From positions 3,419,101-3,483,100 of the forward strand of contig CM026433.1 of assembly GCA_014871385.1 (NCBI GenBank): DNA of 64,000 nucleotides. Reading direction: 5' to 3'. Below the pieces are notes generated by a model. The model was not told where the DNA came from. It made no database searches and saw nothing but the letters and a program-made list of their open reading frames with translations. Positions 1 to 10,480 of this stretch are shown piece after piece. Position 1 is the stretch's first letter, and each line of letters begins with the position of its first letter. The position numbers and the translations under genes are program-made. This DNA comes from Ceratodon purpureus (taxonomy: Eukaryota; Streptophyta; Bryopsida; Pseudoditrichales; Ditrichaceae).

Positions 1-33
1 CGTCACGACGTGCTTGTAGATAAAGGTGTTTCA

Positions 34-300
34 TTGATGAAGTGCAAGAACTGGAATATCCACATACAGTACAAACATTGTTGGAAGCACCAAGGAAGAA
101 CAGGAGAGTGGGTCAGGAGGAGGTCAAAATGACCAACATCCTCAAATTTGACCTTCAGGGTATCAGTATCTTATTGGACGACAAGAACTAGTAGTTGACA
201 TGTTATTGAACTTTAGTGACAATATAAAGACAGGCGATGGATTTCCGAACGTTTCTCAATGCTTCTCCAATGTCAAATTACTACAAGTTTCTCAATGTCA
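34..300. repeat. Diverged direct repeat, left copy
   Basis: This stretch aligns by eye with 1306-1590. Shared blocks include a GTGCAAGAACTNGAATATCC word (38 and about 1308), a GACCAAC...CAAATTTGA block (about 130 and 1390) and an AAGTTTCTNAATGTCAA block near the end. The offset is about 1.27 kb. The right copy lies upstream of the S1-like gene on the minus strand, so the left copy is probably the promoter side of a neighbouring tandem paralogue beyond the window edge. That last point is inference. Confidence 0.5.
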
Positions 301-418
301 AACTCTGTGACATTGAGACATTTTATTTCCGTTACTTTTTGTATTCGACATCATGCTTCTAGAATATATAATGTTCAAGAAGAGAACTGGTTATTGCAGA
401 AGAACTGCAACTTGATAT

Positions 419-860
419 TTAGCCCCAATTGTGAATGTATCCACTCGGGCCACAAGTGATACCCTCCTCATTTATGGTCCAACGACAAAACATTCCAGTG
501 CACCCACATGGTTGATTGGAAGAACCACCTGTCCCCAAAAACACATTGAAGGAGGTAGTTGGCTTCGTATCTGCCTGAAATTCACACCAGTACCTTATCC
601 CTGCCCAATTTCTCTTATCCTGGGCCACCTTTGTCAAGGAGACTGAAAGCCCAAAAGGATTGGGTAGGACCAAATATGCGGGCAGGTGGATTGTCTCTTA
701 CATTTGAATAACAATGCATCATGACCATCTTATTATTATTCAAGTTGTTGTAGAATATCACATCCATATTTGCTTCCACCACTGGTGCCATAGCCATCAG
801 CACCACCACGATCATGATAAAGACAACGGGCTCGGTGACCAAAGAGTATTTTTCTGCCAT
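419..860 (-). pseudogene. S1/SPH-like small secreted protein, frameshifted
   Basis: The minus-strand ATG at 860 opens a hydrophobic signal peptide (MAEKYSLV, then a long I/V/L/M run ending in VVEA). A mature part with the look of plant self-incompatibility S1 homologues (SPH family) follows: an N.L....M.HCYSN block, then GIRYWCEFQ, then FCRWTINEEG and a Cys-rich end. The reading frame changes once, around 665-675: the 5' frame ends at 615 while the family-like sequence continues in the next frame to 419. No GT-AG intron restores the frame, so this is a one-base indel, either a real pseudogene or an assembly error. The family is known for small secreted beta-sandwich proteins of about 120-150 residues, which fits. 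The family assignment rests on spacing and motif resemblance only. Confidence 0.45.
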
Positions 861-1305
861 GGTTGCACAGCTGCTGCAGGAGACAAACAATGGTTGGTAT
901 TCACAAGCTGAAAGAGAAACGATTAGAGAAGAGAGTGATTGCAACCCAAACAGACGGTTAGTACCTAAGATTGCTAAAAGACGAAGCACGAAGTCTAGAC
1001 TCTGCAGGTGAATGAAAGACTTAGGTTCACAGTAACTGATAGAAACCTGTATTTGTTAACAAATGATATGAAAATAGCTAGCAGCAAGGACCACATAGCA
1101 CTGCACACAAGACCAAGTTGAACAAGACCGTGTCCAGAGTTCTTACTTGATAAGGGAGATGTAGTTCAAGAACGGACCAAAAGGTTGTAGACAATGTGAA
1201 GCCTTGGAGCTCTCTATATGTTACCACACAAGCGAGGTACCTCCATATCACCATCGAGGAGGACAAAGTCATGAGGCGGTCGTAGATTAGGTGAATCACT
1301 GATAT

Positions 1306-1590
1306 AGTGCAAGAACTAGAATATCCACATACAAAATTGTTGACCGGATGAAAGACGAAGTAGGGAGACTGGAATTGAAGGTAGTCAATTTGACCAACTT
1401 CCAAATTTGATCCGAGTATCAGGTTCGTGATGGATGACACACGAAGTCATTTTCAGTATGCCATTCGACAAGTTATCCACCATTGTGAAAACTATGGCAG
1501 GCCATAGAAATACAAATTAACGTGATTATCAACTTCAATCCCATTCAAAACATTCCTCCAAGTTTCTTAATGTCAATCTCTGACGTGTTT
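1306..1590. repeat. Diverged direct repeat, right copy
   Basis: This is the partner of 34-300. It lies upstream of the minus-strand S1-like gene, between that gene and the LysM receptor kinase, and reads as a duplicated promoter region. The rest of 861-1960 shows no convincing coding sequence. Confidence 0.5.
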
Positions 1591-1962
1591 AGATACAAGG
1601 CACATTGTGAAGCAACACATTTGGTGATGCAGGGAATCAATGAATGACAAGCGATGAGCTTTGCGCAGCAGCAACCACAGATTGACTGTCTTCGCGTGCA
1701 ATCAATTTCACAACTAGCTTCAATTGTGAAACAACATAAATGCAATTATGTACATACCGAACTCTACAAGACTCTGCGGCCAGCGATCACGTGCACCTTG
1801 TTTACGAGTTCCACTTTCCTAGAGACAGGACACTGAACATGAAAACCTGCACCTTGCACCTCAACTTGATCAGGACCTGTTGAAAACGTGCAAAATTATC
1901 GGTGCAGCAATATGCGTCCGCGCTGCAAAATTAAATCAAGTGACTGAGGGTTTCTACTAACA

Positions 1963-3915
1963 CTACCGGCCACTACTCACATCTGACTCCTGCCGCATAA
2001 ACGACGTTGTGCCTTCTGAGGACTCAACCGAGCAAATGGAATACGGAAAATGTGGTTTCTTATCTGGTAACGGAGGCAGATCCATCGCTCCCACCTCGCT
2101 TAATGCCAAGAACCATTGTTTCACGGCTCGCATCGATGGTCGTTCACTTGGATCTGGCAGGCAGCATAGAAGTCCCAAATGTAGAACGTTGCCTATCTTC
2201 TCTTCAAGGTTGTCGTCACCTGGGCTTCTAGCCATGGCCAAGTCATCGTGAGAATTAGTACTCGCAAGGATAAGTGATGGATCTGCCACTCTCAGGATAC
2301 AGCCAGCTTCGTGTGCGCGCCACACGCTCTCCAGCAACACAAAGTCTAAGGGATCCAAAACTTTGGAATCCAGTGGTCGTCTTCCACACACCACTTCCAG
2401 CACCACAACTCCGAAGGCGTACACGTCCGACTCCTTGGTTGCGGTCCCTAGATAGTGCATTTCTGGAGCCATGTAACCCAACGTCCCTGCCAACAATGTC
2501 GTTTTCTGCAACTTTTGGTGATCTATCAAGCGGGCGAGCCCAAAATCCCCCAAGCAGGCGTTGAAATCCTCATCTAACATGACATTGCTGGACTTGATGT
2601 CACGATGCAGCACGCATTTCACCCACTCCTCATGCAAATACGCCAGACCCGATGCTACTCCCGTCAGGATGGAATGTCGTATTGTCCATGATAACGCCCC
2701 TTCCGACTCCTTCGGGTCCCGGTAGAGCCACTTGTCGAGGCTCCCGTTGCACATGAAATCGTAGACAAGGAACAGCCCTTGTCTGGTGTGGCACCACCCT
2801 CGCAGTTGCAGCAGATTGCGGTGCCGAATCTGCCTAAGACTTGTAGCTTCGGCGAGAAAGCTCTCTTCTCCAGCTTGCTCTTTATCCTCCTTAATACGCT
2901 TTACTGCAACAAGCTTCCCCGAAGGAAGCGTCCCTCTGTAGACAATCCCGAATGCACCACTCGACAAGAGCTCGCTTGGGCTGAAATTCTTGGTGCAGCG
3001 TCGCAGCTCTTTGTAGGTAAAAGCGCGTGAAGCTCCCTCGGTGTCTAAGTGAGAGAGCTGCTCTAGCTTCTTATAAGAAGATACCCTCTTCCAGATACAA
3101 ACGAGGAGTCCTGCAACAATAGCTGCGCTGATGGTTGCACACAAACCAGCAATCAAACCAACAGATTTTGACCTTGAAGGACCTTCAGTGTGGCCTGGGA
3201 CAAATCTGGCCGCAGGCATGGGTACGAGAGCTGGAAGAGGAATCACCAGCGCACTGAACGCGTTCAGCGCTACTGGGTCCGTCAAGTTGTTTGCAAGTTG
3301 CAACTCCTGCACCGAAATGTTGAACCTGCTGCTGATGAAACTTAGGGTTTCATTAGGCCAAATTGGATATGACAGCAAGAATCGAGTCCCACCTGCCTGC
3401 TGCGCAAGCGTAGGGCAAGCACACATCAATGGGATCAACAGGACGTAGCCGATCCCCAACTTATACGGGTCAGCACTTGGGTTCGCGGCCATGATTGCTT
3501 GGTAGTTAGTGAGCCCCTCGAAATTGTTTCTAGCAATAATATACATCGTATCGCCGGTTTGAACCGCCTTAGACGATATGGGAGCCTGGAGTGTGCCATT
3601 GTAACAGTCACAGGCAAGAGGGATGTAGAGAAGCGATTCATCACCTGTGAAGTAACGGCCTGTCAACGCAACATCGATACCATTCGCTGTTGCAATCTCT
3701 GTGGCGCTGGCGTTCAAAAGCGTAGCAATGGATGTCAGGGTGGATTCGTTCCCCTTCGTTCTGAAGAAAGCGTAAGATTGACAGCGTCCCGCTAACTCAC
3801 ATGAGTAAAAGTTTGCGTTGAGGTTTTGTTGCTGCGCACTTGCAGGATGAACCGCAAGTGACAACAATATGAGCAGCGCTGCTATCCTCAGCAACCCAAA
3901 CGCACACTGATGCAT
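1963..3915 (-). CDS. LysM receptor-like kinase, intronless
   Basis: This 650-residue plasma-membrane receptor kinase is predicted to sense N-acetylglucosamine-type glycans. The open frame runs upstream to 4194, but the Met at 3915 starts a clean signal peptide (residues 1-27, ending PASA), so I chose it. Three LysM units (about 48-97, 113-162, 177-226) are separated by CDC (102-104) and CAC (165-167), the hallmark of plant LysM-RLKs. A membrane helix lies at about 252-274. The kinase (about 312-605) has K339 in VAVKR, HRD at 437-439, DFG at 457-459 and GTLGYMAPE. The first Gly of the P-loop is replaced (SSGAFGIVY). The kinase resembles L-type lectin receptor kinases (LDPLDFVLLESVW, VADPSL) more than the usual LYK type, which is my reading. 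No intron is needed. The ectodomain could bind chitin- or Myc/Nod-factor-like ligands; which one cannot be told from sequence. Confidence 0.92.
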   Translation of the reverse strand: MHQCAFGLLRIAALLILLSLAVHPASAQQQNLNANFYSCELAGRCQSYAFFRTKGNESTLTSIATLLNASATEIATANGIDVALTGRYFTGDESLLYIPLACDCYNGTLQAPISSKAVQTGDTMYIIARNNFEGLTNYQAIMAANPSADPYKLGIGYVLLIPLMCACPTLAQQAGGTRFLLSYPIWPNETLSFISSRFNISVQELQLANNLTDPVALNAFSALVIPLPALVPMPAARFVPGHTEGPSRSKSVGLIAGLCATISAAIVAGLLVCIWKRVSSYKKLEQLSHLDTEGASRAFTYKELRRCTKNFSPSELLSSGAFGIVYRGTLPSGKLVAVKRIKEDKEQAGEESFLAEATSLRQIRHRNLLQLRGWCHTRQGLFLVYDFMCNGSLDKWLYRDPKESEGALSWTIRHSILTGVASGLAYLHEEWVKCVLHRDIKSSNVMLDEDFNACLGDFGLARLIDHQKLQKTTLLAGTLGYMAPEMHYLGTATKESDVYAFGVVVLEVVCGRRPLDSKVLDPLDFVLLESVWRAHEAGCILRVADPSLILASTNSHDDLAMARSPGDDNLEEKIGNVLHLGLLCCLPDPSERPSMRAVKQWFLALSEVGAMDLPPLPDKKPHFPYSICSVESSEGTTSFMRQESDVSSGR

Positions 3916-5008
3916 CGATCTCTGCAGACATCCCAGCTCCGGTCTACTCTTTAATATGCATCCGCCTAACATGATCTCACGGCATCCAATCTTCAGAATC
4001 CTAGTATTCACGCAATCGACATCATAAGCTCGAAAGTGAGACGCACAAAACGTGACTCGACGCTCGAACGTGGAATGCACGATCATGAGACGCACAAAAC
4101 TTTCAGAACTAGCTCCTTCTTGCTCTGGTAAGTTAAGTATCTTCAATCTGTTTGAATGCCATGTTGTGTTGCCCGCCTCCACTGGCTCCAACAATTTCCG
4201 ACGAGCCAGATGTGCTAGACTTGGGGATGCTTACCGATTGTTCTCAATTGTCTGCACATTACTGTAGTCGATAGAGAGAATATATTCAGGTATCACCTGC
4301 CTGAGATCGATTATTTTATTATTTTTGCATGTTTCGAGATTTAATAATACCGAGTCCCTTGACAGTTTCCATGGTGCGACCTCGGCAACCACGACTAACT
4401 TACCGTATCCAGTCGGTTACTTCCCCACAAGCGCCAATTCCACACGCATTGACAATACATGTTCACCACCAAACCATCCCCGTCGGAGACCAGAATCTCT
4501 TGATACATAATAAATTTAAAGTAGGTGTGTGAAGAGCGAGGAGCATGTTCTGTGTTGTTGCCCACTTGTCTGCTTGACTATTATCTTAGATAATAAAGGA
4601 GCACCGTCACAGGTGCATTGTTCAACCAATATACAGTTATTCCGACTTAACCAAGGCCCTAACTACAGTGTTTGATCTTGGGTTCTGTTTGGTCTTAGGC
4701 CTTCTGTTTGGCCTTAGGCCCCACTACAGTGAAAAGCCAAGCTATGAAAAGCCGTCTAAGGGTATGTAAAATAATTCATTATCAGATGAATTTTGGAATT
4801 ATTGGCTAGAATGAACATGTGTGAATCAAAGTAATTAGATCTTGACATACATAAGTATTTTAACATCCTTTCAAAGATCATTGTATTGGAAATTGTTGAT
4901 CAAATGATAACACTATGAAGAAGTTTATTATTTTGGGATATTATTCTGTATGTTAATTGTAATCAATTGTAGATTATCATTTTATTTTTTTTGAGTGTAA
5001 TGAGGTTC

Positions 5009-5941
5009 TTTAACCCCTAAAGGACAATAGTCCTAGAATGGGGTTTTTTAGAACTCAGGCATGTACCTATGACATCAATTGAAGTCAAGATTTTTTGAAA
5101 CTTTTTGTGAATATAGGCCATAACAAGAACTTTGAGGGAGTCTAATTTTTTTTCAATTGGACGTTTATAGTTATGGTACTCGAAGTAGAAAAAAGCTGCT
5201 CAATAGGCAATTTGGACATCCATGCTAAATATATCAATTACCTATGAGAATATTTCTATAAATACTTCATGATGTCATCTTTGAGGTTTCCATAAAAAAA
5301 ACGACTTTGAGTGCACTCCACAAAATATCAAAGTTTTCTCACCGTTTCGGGCAGTCACCAGTGTAGTAAAAACATTCTTCTTTCCTTCATAAAAGTTAAG
5401 AAAAGTATTATTTTAGGTTTTATTATTTTTTTCAGTGAAAGGATGGACATCAATCTTTACTTTGGCCCTTTGGATTGGGACTTTATTAAATAATGGAATT
5501 TCTAGGAAAGAAATAAGATTTAGCATTCTTGTGTTTTCAACTCAATAAAAATATTTTTTTCAACATGTTACACTTGACTTTTGAGAGTTTTTTTTTAAAA
5601 TACAATTAGCTAACTTAGTTTTCTTTGACATGCATCAAAACCTCCACAATCTATCATGCAAAAAACATAAGGAAAAAAAAGTTAGAGTGTGTCAACCTAG
5701 TCAAAAATCTTGTAAAAAAATTTTGTTTTCAAATTTCAATTGCTATGATCTTCTAATCTCTACGGTCGATTATACTAAAAAAACTTTGATCTTTCTATTT
5801 AAATAATCTAGTTGAAGATTTTACAGTTAGAATTAGAAAAAAAAATGATATTTTAGTCATTCATGCTTTTTACATTGGAAATGGCAGTTTTGGAGCGTTT
5901 TTTGGTGAAACATAGTCAAAGAAAGAACTTTAGGGGTTAAA
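5009..5941. mobile_element. MITE-like element with 14-bp inverted ends
   Basis: TTTAACCCCTAAAG at 5009-5022 is matched by its exact reverse complement at 5928-5941. Similarity continues weakly outward (TAATGAGGTT against the complement of AACCTTAC). The interior is AT-rich and non-coding. This fits a non-autonomous DNA transposon, but I could not fix a target-site duplication and the ends may extend a few bases. Confidence 0.4.
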
Positions 5942-6320
5942 CTGTAACCTTACAAGTGTCATTGAGATTAAGGTTTTTAAAAAATACAAAACTACGTATT
6001 TTAACATATTTGGGTGAGGTAGACGAAAGAGCCCCATATACTTATATTGATTAGTGCAACTTAGTACAATTCTGTAAAATTTTCATTTACATGCTCATAC
6101 CATGACGATGAATCCACAAAATGTAGTAAATAAAGATGTGAAAGTTGAGTAAACTCATTTTTGAAGTGACCAATATATTTGTCATATCAAGGGTCCAATG
6201 TGTAAAAACCATGGAAACAATTCTTTTTTTCAATTTAAATTAGTAATCAACTCATTACGATAAAATTATTAGAAAAAATTGTGCACGTAAAGTATGTATA
6301 TTTTTGAAATAGAACACAAC

Positions 6321-6324
<4 letters not shown>

Positions 6325-6368
<44 letters not shown>
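6325..6368 (+). repeat. Poly(A) tract
   Basis: An uninterrupted run of about 44 A. It could be a retroposon tail or a simple microsatellite; no retroposon body is recognisable next to it. Read length may be unreliable in such a run. Confidence 0.9.
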
Positions 6369-6369
<1 letters not shown>

Positions 6370-6740
6370 ATTATTGATTTCTTGATGGCTACTTGCTTCA
6401 CCTTGATAACCATCTTAATATGAATCATAAAACTCATTCAAACACAATTCTCATCTAACATTGTTGAATGAAAGGTGGTATTTTCAATAGTTTCAAAATG
6501 TTAATAATGGTGTTTATATTCCAAACTAGAATTTCAATTTATATTCTTTGTTTTTGTTTTTTAATTATTATTTCTACATTCTAATACTCAATTATTCTAA
6601 TTGAAATATATCTAACTACAAAAAAACCATAAATTACCTTTATCTAATTACCAAATGTCTTCCATCCTTTTAGATGATATCATCAACTTAAAAGAAAGTA
6701 TATCTTAATATATGGATGTAATTTTATTCTATCCAAAATA

Positions 6741-7867
6741 TGGATGAACATCAATATATGTGGCTTTACTAAAATATTTCACATTGCTACTGTAACCACA
6801 TCAGGGGGAAAAAAGAAAGTAAAGGAAAAAAAAGCCTTGCACTCCAAACTATTTGGATTCACAGTCCTACAAGCTGAATGGTTTACAGTGATATGTTCGA
6901 CCGGTAATGTTCACCGTGATTCATATGACTTCATCTGCTTGACACAAAGCATGGGCCTGCCTGTGTCTCGGATTACGGCATCTCAGATGCGGATGTCCGT
7001 CCTCTTCGCTTTCCATTTCGGATTCACATCCACAACTCTCAGTTTAGGGCAACAATACATGTCATTGAACGGCCGCCGCTCAACCATCACTGTAACTCAA
7101 GACACTGGTGCCCCATGCCTGCAACTATAAGTTATGGGTGTGCATCCCTCAGTCACCGTGCTTGTTGTTCCTTGACATGTCTAGAGATATGAAAGTTGGT
7201 TCGGTGATGTATCAGCAACATAGTCTTGCAGTTTTGTGCATTTAGGTGTGTCTAGGAATGTCACTGGAGTTGTGAATGAGCGTTTTGCTCTGGTTCTGTA
7301 CCTTCACTTGCCGTACCTCTCGTTCATTTTTTGTTGTCTAGACATTTGTAACTCTAGACGTGGTGTGCGTCCCGGTTGATGAGAATAATCTATCACTTGA
7401 AGTGGAAACACTATGGAAGGATAAATTTAATGAACTTCTCTGACGGATACTGGTATTGAGTAGAATGTTGTGGTTTGTTGCTTACTGCAAAGTTCCATGC
7501 ACTCGCTGTTTCTATGAGCAGAGTGCCCATCCTTTGCAAACATGCTTTGCAGCCTCTTGTGGAAACAAAGCTCCTTGTAAGTTTATCTTACATGGAGCTT
7601 GAAGAGAACTGCCTCTGTGCCAGTCGCATTGGTGAACACTACAGGGCCTACATATATTCTTCCTTATTCGTAATTAGACTGCTGAACATAGTTCCCGAGG
7701 ATGACAATATCCATGCTAATCCTGATCTTGTGATGAGAAAACGGTCTCTTGATTGAGGGAACCAGCACTTCAAATATGATATACTTCTTGCATACTTGAG
7801 AGCCCACAATCACCGGGTTTTCACTATCCTCTCTTGAATAGTGAGCGGATGTTGGCTGAACACGGTT
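6741..7867. other. Spacer with short uncertain ORFs
   Basis: Base composition here is less AT-rich than on either side, as in transcribed leader or trailer sequence. Plus-strand open frames of 128 codons (6744-7130) and 93 codons (7475-7756) have no recognisable motif and ordinary composition. I do not call them genes. A non-coding transcript or untranslated region is possible. Confidence 0.4.
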
Positions 7868-8128
7868 TCATGTGGAAAATAAGTGCTTGAAGACCTTGTA
7901 GCCGGCGAGGGAAGTGGCCAATGGGTACGGGCAGTAATCGATGAAGCTGGCTTTTTGTGTTGTAGGTCTTTGAAAGAGATTCACGAAGCTTTCTTGTACA
8001 CCTTCAGGCTTCACCACCCAAAGTGAGATACCTTTAAATAAACACGGTATCTCACTAGGCTCGGTACCTTCTATTTTCCTAGCCCTGTCCAAGGTTTTTT
8101 TCCTTGCCGGAGGCAGACAAACGGCCAT
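7868..8128 (-). CDS. Hypothetical protein or exon, 86 aa
   Basis: An ATG at 8128 opens 86 codons. The start is basic (PPARKKTLDRARK) and the end is compact and aromatic (FIDYCPYPLATSLAGYKVF). I do not recognise a family. The sequence looks more protein-like than its surroundings, so it could be a single-exon small gene or the last exon of a minus-strand gene whose upstream part includes 8561-9001. Neither link is supported by clear splice sites. Confidence 0.25.
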   Translation of the reverse strand: MAVCLPPARKKTLDRARKIEGTEPSEIPCLFKGISLWVVKPEGVQESFVNLFQRPTTQKASFIDYCPYPLATSLAGYKVFKHLFST

Positions 8129-8560
8129 TTGATGTAGTAGACTGTCCGAGATCCAGTATCTTCGTAGTCCAGAATTTCTATTAAATTTTGTAAAATTACT
8201 TCAACGATACTGTCTCCGAGGACAGCTGCCTCCAACCTTCAATCTATCATACGAGATAGCTCATGAACGAATGCAAGATGGAAAGCTCGGAACAACACAA
8301 GGTGATACAGTTTTAGAACCTTAACCTCGCTGAAAATGAGCATTTCTAAGAAACCGCCCTGAGAGAATGCTAGTGTCTAGAATATACATTCTGCAATCTT
8401 CTCTTCTTCAACTCTCAAATGGCGAAGGAAAGAAAACGCACTTGGGTATCCCTCTTTGCGTGCAATTTACACATACAGAAGTGTTTTACGACATGATATA
8501 TAGTGAACAGATTACAGTGGATCACAGTCACTACTCGTATTACGCATAATTACTGCATGG

Positions 8561-9001
8561 TCACCGATTATCAATTTGGGACCATGTATAGGGATTGAAA
8601 ATCTTCGGCTTGTCTTGTGTACTTTGATCTTCCCAGATGCTCCAAAGAGGTTTGGTTGCTGTGGGCTTGGGAGATCCAACTTCATTATCCTCTGAGGATA
8701 CTTTTGGTCTCTTATTAATATTGTTGCACTTGCTATGTTTTTTATCAAGTTGAGTTCTGGATGGCAACACCTGGGCTTTATTTTGTGATTTTCTTTTGCT
8801 GTTACTTGAATCTTGTGAGGTACTACCGAGTTCTTGCTTGGTTGATTTAACAACAATTGTCCTCCTGATTTTTCTTCTTTGATGATCTGGTTTCAAAAGA
8901 ACTATACTTGGGCGAGGTGGTTCTCGATATCTGGGACCATTGTTCCTCTTGTGCCACGATTTGGGAGATAAGGGCAACGGTTTGGAGGATTTATGTTCCA
9001 T
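8561..9001 (-). CDS. Hypothetical basic protein, 146 aa
   Basis: An ATG at 9001 opens 146 codons rich in Lys, Arg, Ser and Pro (KSSKPLPLSPKSWHKRN at the start, KPLWSIWEDQ near the end). No known domain is visible. The composition suggests a disordered, possibly nuclear or nucleic-acid-binding protein. It lies between AT-rich repeats with no visible intron. It may be a lineage-specific gene or a chance frame. Confidence 0.3.
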   Translation of the reverse strand: MEHKSSKPLPLSPKSWHKRNNGPRYREPPRPSIVLLKPDHQRRKIRRTIVVKSTKQELGSTSQDSSNSKRKSQNKAQVLPSRTQLDKKHSKCNNINKRPKVSSEDNEVGSPKPTATKPLWSIWEDQSTQDKPKIFNPYTWSQIDNR

Positions 9002-9227
9002 GATAAAATGTAGAGATGAAAAAACAAGTCCTAATAAAAACAGAAATAAATATAAGTATTGCCGGAAAAAAGCTAGATTGAAAATATGTAAGCAATTATA
9101 CTAGTAATTATGAAAATAATATGATTTAATTACTTCTCTTTGGGACATTAGAATCTCACATACAATATATAGAAACCACACTCTTTTACTTTTAAAAAGT
9201 CAACTTTTACATTACTTTTACATCACA

Positions 9228-9540
9228 TTGTATTTTGCTGATTTTGGATCTGATTTTTCTAGTTTTGGATTTTCTTTTCCTAATTTTGGATCTGATTTTT
9301 CTAATTTTGGATTTTCTTTTCCTAATTTAGAATCTCATTTTCCTAATTTGGATTTTGTTATCTCAATTTTAAATCCCATTTTCTTGATTTTGGATATCAT
9401 TCAACTAATTTTGGATTTTGTTTTCATAAATTTGGATATCATTTCCGTCATTTTCTAATTTTGGAGGCCATTTATGGCATTTTCCGATTTTTTTATCTTG
9501 TATTCCTAATTTTGGGTCATTTTTTCCTAATTTTGCAAAG
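9228..9540 (+). repeat. Degenerate CTAATTTTGGAT repeat
   Basis: About ten imperfect copies of a 20-21 base unit around CTAATTTTGGATTTNTTTT follow each other. The open frame across it translates to a repetitive Asn/Phe peptide and is not a gene. Confidence 0.7.
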
Positions 9541-9735
9541 TTAATTACATTGGACCATATCAGAGTTTAACAACAGATAATGTAAAAGTTTTACATTTCA
9601 GGCAATCAAACTATGGTACAACTTATGCCAAGCCAATAGATGTTTCTAGAATTTGTTCAGCCCTAACAAGACATGATTAAACTTAGTAAGAGTTGTGGCA
9701 GTTGGTGTACATAGGAATTCCTACTCCTAAAAGTA

Positions 9736-10120
9736 TGTTCGCACTTGGCCTTAGAGGTGGTCTTAAAAGGGGGTCTTCCATCCTTCAAAAAATGTGTGTT
9801 CACACCTAGGTTCTTTAGTAATTACCAATCCTACATGGATGTACACCTGGCACACTTTTAAGAATGGGCATTTAGGAGGGCAAAAAATATTTGAACAATA
9901 GTAGGCAATTATTAAGGAAACACCAAAATAGAAAATATTCTCTAGTTTTGAATGGTCTTAGCTTATGTGGCACTTGATGGGCCATTATGTAATTTCCCTA
10001 CTACTGCTCACACTTTTCCAAACCTCATTGATGACACCTTTCCTGCAAAGAAGGTATTTTTCCCAAAATTGTAGGAAGTTAAATTTTTATCCATGGTCTT
10101 TGCAAAGACCAAGTGCAAAC
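9736..10120. mobile_element. MITE-like element, 385 bp
   Basis: TGTTCGCACTTGGCCTT at 9736-9752 is matched inverted at 10104-10120 (AAAGACCAAGTGCAAAC) with about three mismatches. The interior is non-coding. This is the size and form expected of a non-autonomous hAT- or PIF-like element; the superfamily is not assignable without target-site duplications. Confidence 0.4.
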
Positions 10121-10224
10121 GGGTCTTAAGCATGACAAAACAATCTACCCTAGGTTGCTAAATTCTTAGGCAGAAAATAATTATTTTCAAGTCTATCTAA
10201 ATTTTGTGGAAATTCTTGACTCTA

Positions 10225-10350
10225 TTTGCCCAACTTTGAGATATTATTATGTGACTTTGAGGTATCGTTTCCTTGACCTTGAGATACTATTGCTCCAAAA
10301 TACCTAGAGAAATTAAAAAAATTGTCCAATTTTGAGATATTATTTTTTGA
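10225..10350 (+). repeat. Degenerate TTTGAGATATTATT repeat
   Basis: Four imperfect copies of a unit of about 35 bases containing ACTTTGAGRTATTRTT follow one another just before the DUF2306 gene's 3' end. Non-coding. Confidence 0.45.
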
Positions 10351-10480
10351 CCTGCCTAATCACTTTTAGCACTTTAATTAATTATCAGGCAAAACAGTGC
10401 CCAAGCTGCTAGTAATCTACGCTATTCACTCACACATGAGTGAATTGTAATGCATCTTGTCTAATCCAGTCAAATACTAT

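Larger units (their letters stand above)
4195..6740. other. AT-rich intergenic region
   Basis: No credible gene is seen. The first 150 bases are the likely promoter and leader of the LysM kinase. The rest is AT-rich, with a long inverted-repeat-bounded element (5009-5941) and a poly(A) tract. Short open frames here are low-complexity. Confidence 0.7.

Noticed and set aside
1078-1440. 120-codon minus-strand frame next to the S1-like gene
   Set aside because: Overlaps the duplicated non-coding block and lacks a signal peptide or family motif.
2274-3448. Several plus-strand frames over 80 codons
   Set aside because: They are antisense shadows of the LysM kinase gene.
6744-7130. 128-codon frame as a gene
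   Set aside because: Starts in AT-rich sequence, contains a K/E-rich low-complexity stretch, and shows no recognisable domain or splice context.
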